This document shows, in pieces, positions 1 to 6,178 of a DNA stretch of 10,551 nucleotides (the stretch's first letter is position 1; every line of letters begins with the position of its first letter). The notes beneath the pieces are model-generated. The model saw nothing but the letters and a program-made list of their open reading frames with translations, was not told the DNA's origin and did not search any database. The stretch comes from Solobacterium sp. GTDB lineage: Bacteria; Bacillota_I; Bacilli_A; Erysipelotrichales; Erysipelotrichaceae. A program made the translations under genes and the position numbers. Location: positions 1-10,551 of the forward strand of contig JAFWEA010000067.1 of the NCBI GenBank assembly GCA_017543005.1, in the 5' to 3' direction.

Positions 1-218
1 ACGAAAAGAGTAAGCTGAAGAGCGTCAGAAGACAGCGGAGCGCTACCTCTTATCTGGTGCCCGGCAGCCTGGACATCACCCACAGCCAGGATCATTACCT
101 GTTCTCCCGCACGAGCCGGGTGGCCCGCCCAAAGAATACTTCTTCCCGCGGCGGAGGATCCTCCACGCATATCTCGTCGTCCGGATCCTTCCATGGCGGC
201 TCCCACGGAAAGTTCTGA
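1..218 (+). CDS. TPM-domain protein, C-terminal fragment
   Basis: This is the last 71 codons of a gene that begins before the window; the reading frame starts at base 3 and ends at TGA 216-218. The visible part has a basic stretch (KSKLKSVRRQR), then a segment containing VPGSLDITHSQDHYLFSRT, then a low-complexity Gly/Ser/His tail (GGGSSTHISSSGSFHGG) ending in GKF. That tail, following a 'LFSRTSRVARPK' segment, is what I know from Firmicutes proteins carrying an extracytoplasmic TPM domain (Pfam TPM_phosphatase, YgcG-like), usually with a signal peptide and a transmembrane helix. The TPM domain itself lies outside the window, so the assignment rests on the tail alone. The function of these proteins in Firmicutes is poorly defined; a role in the envelope or in membrane-protein quality control is inference. 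The gene is followed 11 bases later by a strong hairpin terminator and converges on pcrA. Confidence 0.7.
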   Translation, partial: EKSKLKSVRRQRSATSYLVPGSLDITHSQDHYLFSRTSRVARPKNTSSRGGGSSTHISSSGSFHGGSHGKF

Positions 219-229
219 AACACCAGACA

Positions 230-260
230 AAAACGGATTCTTCACGAATCCGTTTTTTTT
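230..260. terminator. Bidirectional rho-independent terminator
   Basis: An 11-bp perfect stem (230-240 AAAACGGATTC pairing with 246-256 GAATCCGTTTT) encloses a 5-base loop TTCAC. A run of eight T follows on the + strand (253-260) and a run of five T on the - strand. It lies between the stop of the TPM gene (218) and the stop of pcrA (TGA, 262-260), so it can end transcription from both sides. Read on the pcrA strand the loop is GTGAA. Confidence 0.93.
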
Positions 261-2431
261 CAGTTCAGTTCGCTTTTCCGCTTCAGGCTCGGATGACCGG
301 CCAGCATTTTCTTTACCCCGTAGGGATACGCAAAGGCGATCTCGGCAATGCCCTTTTCACACTTGAGCACGATGCCCTCACCGAACTTGGAATGCACCAC
401 CTGTTCCCCCTTGCGGAACTCGACGGCCGCCGACTGTTCAAACCGCTGGTTGAAGGTCTCCTCCGGATCGGCGAACAGCTGCCGGTTGAGCGGCTTCATA
501 TCAAGCGGGTTGCCCTGGAAGGTCGCGCCCATGTGCTCGATATACTCGTCATCGATCTCGTCGATAAACCGGGATCTCGTTCTGGCTTTCTGCAGGATAT
601 AGCTGAAGCCGCCGGCTTCGGTCAGGTAGAGCTTGTTACGGGCCCGTGTGAAGGCCACATAGGCCAGCCGGCGCTCTTCCTCGACACCCTTCTTGCCGTC
701 GTTCATGGCGCGTTCATTCGGGAAGATGCCGTCGTTCATATCGGAGACGAAGACCGTATCAAACTCCAGACCCTTGGCCGCGTGCACCGTCATCAGCTGC
801 ACATAGTCACTGTTCATCGTCTCATCCCGGTCGCCGTACAGCGATACCAGCTGCAGGTATTCCTCCAGCGTGCTGTCGGGATAGTTTTCGCTGAATTCCC
901 GGACGTCGTCGATCAGTTCCTTCAGGTTTTCGAGCCGGTCGGTTTCATGATCCTCTTCCAGCATGGCCCGCAGTCCGGATTCCTCAATGATGTTTTCAAA
1001 CAGCCTGAAGATTTCCGTCTTGCCGGCCGCAGCCTTTTCCCGCCAGGATTCCACCATGGCGACAAACCCGTCCAGGGTCTTCTGGACCTTGCCGGAGAAC
1101 AGCTGTTCTTCCTTCAGCACGGTGTACATGGACCGGCCGGTGCTGATCGCCCGCTGGGCAATCGTATCCATCGTCTTATTGCCGATGCCGCGCTTGGGCC
1201 GGTTCAAAATCCGCTGCAAGGCCAGGTCATCAGCCGATGACACCATGCGCAGATAGCACAGGGCATCCTTGACTTCCTGCCGCTCATAGAACCGCACCCC
1301 GCCGTAGATCACATACGGGATCCGCTCATCCAGCAGGCCTTTTTCCAGCGAACGGGACAGATAGTTGGAGCGGTACAGCACGGCCATGTCATGGTATGGC
1401 TTGCCCTGCTTGTGCAGTTCCTTGATCTTGGCCGCGATCCAGGCTGCCTCATAGGCATCGCTGGCACTGGCATAGTGAGTGATCTTCACATCGGAGCGCC
1501 GGTTTGTGTAGAGTTCCTTCTCCAGTCTGTGACGGTTGTTGCGGATGACGCTGTTGGCCCCGTTCAGGATGGCCGAGGTCGAACGGTAGTTCTCGTTCAG
1601 CATGATGGTCTTCGTGCCCGGGAAATCCTTCTCGAAATTCAGGATGATATTCACATCCGCTCCGCGCCAGGTATAGATAGTCTGGTCCGGATCGCCGACG
1701 ACATACAGGCTGTTGTCAATGCCGGTCAGCTGCCGGATCAGTTCATACTGTACCTTGTCGATATCCTGGAACTCATCGACATGGATCCAGTGATAGCGGC
1801 GCTGCCACTTGTCCAGCACCTCACTGTACGTCTTGAACATCCGTACAACCCAGAGAATCAGGTCATCAAAGTCCAGGGCATACAGCGCGTTCTGCCGTTC
1901 CACATAGTACCGGTATACTTCCGCCTTGGCCTTGTCGCCGGTGAAGCTGCCGGCCAGCTTGAACGCATGGTCCACGGAGATGCCGGCGGACTTGTTGTTG
2001 GATATATAATCCAGCAGAGCCCCGTACGGATACGTGGTCGCATCCAGCCCGAGCACCTTGTAGGCTTCCTTGAGCACGGATTTCTGGTCTTCCGCATCCA
2101 TGACCGTGAAATTGCGCGGCCAGCCCATGCACTGGATGTCTTCCCGCAGGATGCGCACGCAGAGCGAGTGAATCGTGCTGATCCACGGCTGTCCGGCATC
2201 CTCAGCCAGCATTTTGCGGAGTCTGTCCTTCATTTCGTTGGCCGCCTTGTTGGTAAAGGTAATGGCCAGGATCTTCCGGGCATCGGCTCCGAGATCCTGC
2301 ACCAGGTGGGCAATGCGCATGGTCAAAACCCGGGTCTTCCCGCTGCCGGCCCCGGCGACCACCCGCAGATATTTATCTTCCGAAAGTACGGCGTCTTTCT
2401 GGTTTTCATTCAAAATACTGAGATCCATCAT
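260..2431 (-). CDS. pcrA: ATP-dependent DNA helicase PcrA (UvrD/Rep family, SF1A)
   Basis: This is a 3'-5' DNA helicase of 723 aa, against about 740 for B. subtilis PcrA, acting in repair, rolling-circle replication and RecA/RNA polymerase clearance. All SF1A motifs are visible, numbered from the chosen start: Q-motif LNENQ near 7-11; Walker A AGAGSGKT 26-33; motif Ia ITFTNKAANEMKDRL; Walker B DEFQD 219-223; motif III GDPDQTIYTWRG 246-257; motif IV NYRST with Arg283; motif V TVHAAKGLEF 548-557; motif VI EERRLAYVAFTRAR near 585-598. A Tudor-like C-terminal domain (about 672-720, GEQVVHSKFGEGIV...) marks PcrA rather than an unrelated UvrD. The frame extends to an ATG at 2443, but its only GAGG lies one base upstream and inside a hairpin. 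The ATG at 2431 has GGAG six bases upstream and an N-terminus of normal length, so I prefer it. Monocistronic, with its own promoter and terminator. Confidence 0.96.
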   Translation of the reverse strand: MMDLSILNENQKDAVLSEDKYLRVVAGAGSGKTRVLTMRIAHLVQDLGADARKILAITFTNKAANEMKDRLRKMLAEDAGQPWISTIHSLCVRILREDIQCMGWPRNFTVMDAEDQKSVLKEAYKVLGLDATTYPYGALLDYISNNKSAGISVDHAFKLAGSFTGDKAKAEVYRYYVERQNALYALDFDDLILWVVRMFKTYSEVLDKWQRRYHWIHVDEFQDIDKVQYELIRQLTGIDNSLYVVGDPDQTIYTWRGADVNIILNFEKDFPGTKTIMLNENYRSTSAILNGANSVIRNNRHRLEKELYTNRRSDVKITHYASASDAYEAAWIAAKIKELHKQGKPYHDMAVLYRSNYLSRSLEKGLLDERIPYVIYGGVRFYERQEVKDALCYLRMVSSADDLALQRILNRPKRGIGNKTMDTIAQRAISTGRSMYTVLKEEQLFSGKVQKTLDGFVAMVESWREKAAAGKTEIFRLFENIIEESGLRAMLEEDHETDRLENLKELIDDVREFSENYPDSTLEEYLQLVSLYGDRDETMNSDYVQLMTVHAAKGLEFDTVFVSDMNDGIFPNERAMNDGKKGVEEERRLAYVAFTRARNKLYLTEAGGFSYILQKARTRSRFIDEIDDEYIEHMGATFQGNPLDMKPLNRQLFADPEETFNQRFEQSAAVEFRKGEQVVHSKFGEGIVLKCEKGIAEIAFAYPYGVKKMLAGHPSLKRKSELN

Positions 2432-2443
2432 ATTCTGCTCCAT

Positions 2444-2460
2444 GCCTCATCTCATGAGGC
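2444..2460 (-). promoter_or_regulatory. 7-bp dyad at the 5' end of the pcrA transcript
   Basis: On the pcrA strand this reads GCCTCAT-GAG-ATGAGGC, two perfect 7-bp arms around a 3-base centre. It sits 6 bases downstream of the pcrA -10 box, so the transcript should begin at or one base before it. It ends directly against the upstream ATG at 2443. It could be a 5'-terminal RNA stem-loop (stabilising, or hiding the GAGG in front of the upstream ATG) or a DNA operator. The symmetry is seen directly; the role is inference. Confidence 0.6.
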
Positions 2461-2466
2461 TATGTT

Positions 2467-2496
2467 ATTATACCAAGAAAGGATCAATGCTGTCTG
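2467..2496 (-). promoter_or_regulatory. pcrA promoter
   Basis: On the - strand there is a perfect -10 box TATAAT (2472-2467) and a candidate -35 box CAGACA (2496-2491, 4 of 6 matches to TTGACA) separated by 18 bases. The expected start of transcription is near 2460-2461, giving a leader of about 30 bases to the preferred pcrA start. The -35 box overlaps that of the rightward promoter. Confidence 0.7.
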
Positions 2497-2529
2497 ACTG
2501 AGTTTTATGCGCATGTTATAATAGACAGC
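2489..2529. repeat. Inverted repeat spanning the rightward promoter
   Basis: GCTGTCT (2489-2495) and AGACAGC (2523-2529) are perfect inverted copies about 34 bases apart, centre to centre. The left arm covers the shared -35 area of both divergent promoters and the right arm covers the expected + strand transcription start. It could be a split operator. Seven-base arms at this spacing can arise by chance, so the repeat is certain and the function is not. Confidence 0.4.
2494..2522 (+). promoter_or_regulatory. Promoter of the methyltransferase/pseudouridine synthase/VanY operon
   Basis: There is a perfect -10 box TATAAT (2517-2522) extended by TG at 2514-2515, with CTGACT (2494-2499, 4 of 6 matches) as -35 at 17-base spacing. 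Transcription would begin near 2529, leaving a leader of only about 13 bases that contains the ribosome binding site GGAG (2530-2533), 8 bases before the ATG at 2542. The spacer contains the palindrome ATGCGCAT (2507-2514). Confidence 0.75.
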
Positions 2530-2541
2530 GGAGTATAAATT

Positions 2542-3432
2542 ATGGTAAAAACAGCTGAAAACTGGAAAGATTTCGCCTGCATCGATGCCGGTGATGGAGA
2601 AAAACTGGAGCGCTGGCAGAATATTGTGCTGCGCCGGCCGGATCCGCAGGCCATCTGGCCCAAAGATAAGAACGAAAAACTGTGGCAGAATGCCGACGCG
2701 GTCTATCACCGCTCCCGCTCCGGCGGCGGTTCCTGGGAATACCGGAAAAAACTGCCGGAAGCCTGGACCATTCAGTACGGGGATCTGACCTTCAAGGTCT
2801 CCCCGACCGGCTTCAAGCATACGGGGCTCTTCCCCGAGCAGGCCGTCAACTGGGACTGGATGGCCGACCTGATCCGCACGCACAAGGATGAAAACCTGCG
2901 TATCCTGAACCTGTTTGCCTATACCGGCGGGGCCACCATGGCCTGCGCCGCAGCCAGCGCTGCCGAAGTGGTGCACGTGGACGCTGCCAAGGGCATGGTG
3001 CAGTGGGCCAAGGAAAACCGCGATCTCTGCGGGCTGCAGGATCATACCATCCGGTTCATCGTGGATGACTGCCTCAAGTTCGTGGAACGGGAAAAGCGCC
3101 GCGGGCATACCTATCACGGCATCCTGATGGATCCGCCCTCCTACGGCCGCGGACCCAACGGGGAAATGTGGAAGTTCGAAAAGGAAATCGTGCGGCTCAT
3201 CGACGCCTGTCTCGATATCCTGGATGACCATGCCCTGTTCTTCCTGATCAATTCCTATACGACCGGCTTCTCCTCCACTGCCCTCGGTGATCTCATGAAG
3301 ACAACCGTGCTGGCGGAGCATCCGGACGGAACCATCGACGCCGGGGAAGTCGCCCTGCCGATCACCGGCCGGGACCTGCTGCTTCCGTGCGGCATCTACG
3401 GCAGATGGCAGCGTCATGAAGATTCTCTATGA
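2542..3432 (+). CDS. Class I SAM-dependent methyltransferase, RlmI/RlmK-like (probable rRNA modification)
   Basis: This is a cytosolic methyltransferase of 296 aa with a Rossmann-type SAM fold. An N-terminal part (about 1-115, including SPTGFKHTGLFPEQ) is of the kind found in PF10672/COG1092-type RNA methyltransferases. It is followed by motif I NLFAYTGGAT (123-132), an acidic ribose-binding residue at Asp147 in HVDAAKGM, and the catalytic-loop signature DPPSYG (197-202). The DPP(S/K/R)(F/Y) signature points to an RNA base (rRNA cytosine or guanine) as target. The PUA domain of full-length RlmI is absent, so the exact base cannot be named. The ATG at 2542 has GGAG 8 bases upstream and is the first gene of the operon. 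Its 3' end overlaps the next gene, a pseudouridine synthase, by 17 bases; two RNA-modifying genes in a row support the RNA role. Confidence 0.85.
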   Translation: MVKTAENWKDFACIDAGDGEKLERWQNIVLRRPDPQAIWPKDKNEKLWQNADAVYHRSRSGGGSWEYRKKLPEAWTIQYGDLTFKVSPTGFKHTGLFPEQAVNWDWMADLIRTHKDENLRILNLFAYTGGATMACAAASAAEVVHVDAAKGMVQWAKENRDLCGLQDHTIRFIVDDCLKFVEREKRRGHTYHGILMDPPSYGRGPNGEMWKFEKEIVRLIDACLDILDDHALFFLINSYTTGFSSTALGDLMKTTVLAEHPDGTIDAGEVALPITGRDLLLPCGIYGRWQRHEDSL

Positions 3433-4075
3433 AGACAACCACCTGCTGGTGGTGGAAAAGCCGGTGAATATCCCGGTCCAGGCCGACAGTTCCAATGATC
3501 CGGATCTCTTGACCCTGGCCAAGGCCTATATCAAGGAAAGGTACAACAAACCCGGCAATGTCTGGCTCGGTCTCGTGCACCGGCTTGACAGGCCCGTCGG
3601 CGGGGTCATGGTATTCGCCCGCACCAGCAAGGCAGCCGGCCGGCTTTCCGATATCATCCGGACAAGGAAGATGAAGAAAACCTACCTGGCGGTGCTCGAC
3701 GGCATCCCGAAAGAAAAAAGCGCCGTGCTGGAAGACCGGCTGATCAAGGATCCCAAAACCAACACAACCCGGACCACCGGCAGTGAAGAAGGCAAATATG
3801 CCCGGCTCTCCTACCGGATCCTGGCCGAACACAACCGCAAGGCCCTGGCCGAGATTACACTCGATACCGGCCGGTCCCATCAGATCCGGGTCCAGTTCGC
3901 ATCCCGCGGCTGGCCGCTGCTCTATGATCAGCGGTACAACCCGCATCCCGGAAAAGGTCAGATTGCCCTCTGGGCAGCCAGACTCGAATTTCCGCATCCC
4001 GTCACCGGAGAGATTCTCACCTTCGAGGACCTTCCCCAGGGCAGGCCATGGACAGATTTTGAGGTAATGGAATGA
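3416..4075 (+). CDS. RluA-family RNA pseudouridine synthase
   Basis: The enzyme converts specific uridines in rRNA or tRNA to pseudouridine. At 219 aa it is a minimal, single-domain member without the N-terminal S4 domain of RluC/RluD, similar in size to RluA. The catalytic motif HRLDRPVGGVMVFARTSKAA spans 55-74 with the nucleophile Asp58. The N-terminal ILYEDNHLLVVEKP strand-turn and the later TGRSHQIRVQFASRG and LYDQRYNP segments are family hallmarks. The substrate cannot be read from sequence, so I give no symbol. The ATG at 3416 lies inside the end of the methyltransferase gene and has no clear Shine-Dalgarno, which suggests translational coupling. The stop overlaps the start of the following gene as ATGA. 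Confidence 0.93.
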   Translation: MKILYEDNHLLVVEKPVNIPVQADSSNDPDLLTLAKAYIKERYNKPGNVWLGLVHRLDRPVGGVMVFARTSKAAGRLSDIIRTRKMKKTYLAVLDGIPKEKSAVLEDRLIKDPKTNTTRTTGSEEGKYARLSYRILAEHNRKALAEITLDTGRSHQIRVQFASRGWPLLYDQRYNPHPGKGQIALWAARLEFPHPVTGEILTFEDLPQGRPWTDFEVME

Positions 4076-5355
4076 CTGAAGTAAAGAAGAAAAAGAGAAG
4101 AAAACGCAGAAAGTACAAGCTGGTACTGCCATGGAAACAGAACACTGCCCAGACCGGCAGGAAAACTGTCCGCCGGAAAAAGCGCCGGCTGAAGCTGAAA
4201 AAGGAAGTCTGGCTTGCGCTTGCCGGGGTTGTGGCTGTCCTTCTGCTCATTCTGGTGCCGCGGGCCGTGGACAACAGCAAGCTGAAGAAACTCGGCTATA
4301 AGAAAGATGAAATCGCCGCGATCCGGGAACAGAAACTGACCCGGACCCTGCTGGACAACGAATGGTATTCCCCGTATCTTGCCCAGTCGATCAAGGCCGG
4401 CACCCTGGATACGGACTACCTGGAACTGTATACGGTCGTCTCGCCGGAGCGGGGCCTGGCCGCCAAGGATTTCCTGCTCTACAACCGGCTGCTCGACAAG
4501 GGCTACGTGGACAAGCAGCTTCTGAACCTGTTCAAGAATCTGAAGTACTGGGAGATGACGCCGCTGCTGGTCTTTGACTACCAGTATGACGAGACCATGT
4601 ACATCAATGACTGCACGAATCACCGGGAAACCAACAGTGAGAACAACTTCGTCCTGGATGGCAATTACTATACGTTCTATGAGAACACCCTGCCGGTGGA
4701 TGATGCGAACAATGTGAACATGCTGGTGAACAAGACCTATTATCTGGACGGTTCCTATGTGCCGCCGCAGCTGACCGATCTTTCCATCCAGTATGCGGCC
4801 ACCGACAGACAGCTGGCCCAGGTTGCGGCAGATGGTCTGGCAGACTGGTGCAATGCCGGCCGCAATGTCGGCGTCACCTTCTACGCCACCAGTGCCTACC
4901 GCTCCTATGAATCCCAGGAAACCCTCTACAGGAATTATGTCGGGGTCTACGGGGAAGCACAGACGGACCTGCTGTCGGCCCGGCCGGGCTTCTCCGAGCA
5001 TCAGACCGGTTATACCGTTGACATCGCTGCCACCCATGAAGATGACATCGATGAATTCAAGGATACCCTGGCCTACCGCTGGACCAGCATCAATTCACCG
5101 GATTACGGCTGGATTCTGCGCTATCCCGCCGGCAAGGAATGCATCACCGGCTATGAGTTCGAATCATGGCACTACCGCTACCTCGGCGTGGATCTGGCCA
5201 GAGCCGTCTACGCTTCCGGGATGACCTATGACGAATTCTACTGCCTGTATCTGAAACCCTGGAACGGGGAAGGCGAAAACAAGCCAAAGGACAGCATCCT
5301 CGAAGCCAGTGACTGGCATACGCTGATCGCTGCCGACGCATCTGAAACAGAATAA
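4072..5355 (+). CDS. Membrane-anchored VanY-type D-alanyl-D-alanine carboxypeptidase (peptidase M15B)
   Basis: A zinc D,D-carboxypeptidase that would remove the terminal D-Ala from peptidoglycan stem peptides outside the membrane. It has 427 aa. Residues 1-45 are cytoplasmic and extremely basic, one transmembrane helix runs about 46-63, a linker/unknown region about 65-260 follows, and the VanY domain occupies about 265-400. Zinc and catalytic residues are present: SEHQTGYTVD gives His310 and Asp317, and FESWHYR gives Glu364 and His367. An upstream YATSAYRSYESQ segment is the family substrate-binding strand. VanY proteins usually have a short N-terminus, so the long region before the domain is notable. 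The ATG at 4072 overlaps the previous stop by 4 bases, with GAGG seven bases upstream. A terminator overlaps the stop codon. Linkage to vancomycin resistance is not implied: no van regulatory or ligase genes are nearby. Confidence 0.92.
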   Translation: MTEVKKKKRRKRRKYKLVLPWKQNTAQTGRKTVRRKKRRLKLKKEVWLALAGVVAVLLLILVPRAVDNSKLKKLGYKKDEIAAIREQKLTRTLLDNEWYSPYLAQSIKAGTLDTDYLELYTVVSPERGLAAKDFLLYNRLLDKGYVDKQLLNLFKNLKYWEMTPLLVFDYQYDETMYINDCTNHRETNSENNFVLDGNYYTFYENTLPVDDANNVNMLVNKTYYLDGSYVPPQLTDLSIQYAATDRQLAQVAADGLADWCNAGRNVGVTFYATSAYRSYESQETLYRNYVGVYGEAQTDLLSARPGFSEHQTGYTVDIAATHEDDIDEFKDTLAYRWTSINSPDYGWILRYPAGKECITGYEFESWHYRYLGVDLARAVYASGMTYDEFYCLYLKPWNGEGENKPKDSILEASDWHTLIAADASETE

Positions 5356-5378
5356 ACCGGATCTCACGATCCGGTTTT
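5354..5378. terminator. Bidirectional rho-independent terminator
   Basis: A perfect 10-bp stem (5354-5363 AAACCGGATC with 5368-5377 GATCCGGTTT) has a 4-base loop TCAC and is followed by T5375-5378 on the + strand. It begins inside the VanY stop codon and abuts the stop of the convergent HAD gene (TGA 5380-5378). Read on the - strand the loop is GTGA, a GNRA-type tetraloop, followed by TTTATT, so it probably ends both operons. Confidence 0.88.
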
Positions 5379-6178
5379 CATATCAGTATATGACTGTGTA
5401 CGTAGCGGGCAAAGCCCTGTTCATTGACGGACGGAGCGATGTCATCCGCCGCATCCTTGGCATCCCGGGTACCGTTGGCCATGCATATGCCGGCCCCGGC
5501 ATACCGGAGCATGGGGATATCATTGGTCGTATCCCCGAAGGCCATCATTTCGGCGGCCGTGATGCCCATCATTTCGCCCACAATGGCCATGCCGGTATCC
5601 TTGCCCAGCCGGGCATCATTGAATTCCAATAAATCCGGGGCGGTCTTGAAACCGATATAGCGGGGATCCCGGTGGTTTCTTTCGAATTCTTCCGCTGCCG
5701 GCATATCCTCCGGATTCAGCACGAACATCACCTTGATCTGCGGCTTGACCGTCAGGGTGCGGATGTCCCCTTCCCTGACTTCCTGGCCGACCCGGTCGGC
5801 CACGATCTGCACCTGCGGCGTGATCTTCTGAGCGTAGAACATGGCGCCCTCATACATCGTCGGAATCAGCCCGGCCGGTTCATACAGGTCGATGATCTCC
5901 TGAATCAGCGGCACATCCAGCACATAGGGCACTTCCATCTTACCGGTTTTCATGTCCAGCACTTCACCGCCGCCGGAACCGATCAGATAATCGATTTCTC
6001 CCTCGAGATGCCAGCCGGCCAGCAGCCCGGTGATACTGGCCACCGGACGGCCCGAACAGATCGCAAAGGCGATGCCGTTCTGTCTTAATTCCCTGACGGT
6101 TTCAGCCACGGAAGGATCACAGACACCGTCTGAATTGATGATCGTCCCGTCGAGATCCGCTGCCACCAGCCTGATCAT
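5378..6178 (-). CDS. Cof-type HAD-IIB family phosphatase
   Basis: A cytosolic haloacid dehalogenase superfamily phosphatase of 266 aa, the normal size for the Cof/YidA group, acting on small phosphorylated metabolites such as sugar phosphates. All four HAD motifs are visible: DLDGT with nucleophile Asp8 and acid/base Asp10; SGRP with Ser42; LGKDTG with Lys193; GDTTND with Asp216 and Asp220. The cap between motifs II and III (about 85-185) is the C2B type. The substrate cannot be deduced. It is the last gene of the leftward cluster: its ATG overlaps the patatin stop as ATGA, with GGGGA seven bases upstream. It ends at the shared terminator. Confidence 0.93.
   Translation of the reverse strand: MIRLVAADLDGTIINSDGVCDPSVAETVRELRQNGIAFAICSGRPVASITGLLAGWHLEGEIDYLIGSGGGEVLDMKTGKMEVPYVLDVPLIQEIIDLYEPAGLIPTMYEGAMFYAQKITPQVQIVADRVGQEVREGDIRTLTVKPQIKVMFVLNPEDMPAAEEFERNHRDPRYIGFKTAPDLLEFNDARLGKDTGMAIVGEMMGITAAEMMAFGDTTNDIPMLRYAGAGICMANGTRDAKDAADDIAPSVNEQGFARYVHSHILI

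Noticed and set aside
1391..2497. Open frame of 368 codons on the + strand opposite pcrA
   Set aside because: It is antisense to the conserved helicase motifs, and the translation is not protein-like for any known family.
2452..3417. Open frame of 321 codons on the - strand opposite the methyltransferase
   Set aside because: The + strand methyltransferase has SAM and DPPSY motifs with a promoter and ribosome site. The antisense frame has no recognisable motif and runs through the divergent promoter region.
3958..5037. Long open frame of 359 codons on the - strand opposite the pseudouridine synthase and VanY genes
   Set aside because: It is a shadow frame produced by GC-rich third codon positions. 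The product is compositionally odd and resembles no family, while the + strand genes have clear catalytic motifs.
4072..5355. Possible vancomycin-resistance locus because of the VanY homologue
   Set aside because: No VanR/S, VanH, VanA or VanX-type genes are present. VanY-like carboxypeptidases are common housekeeping enzymes in Firmicutes.
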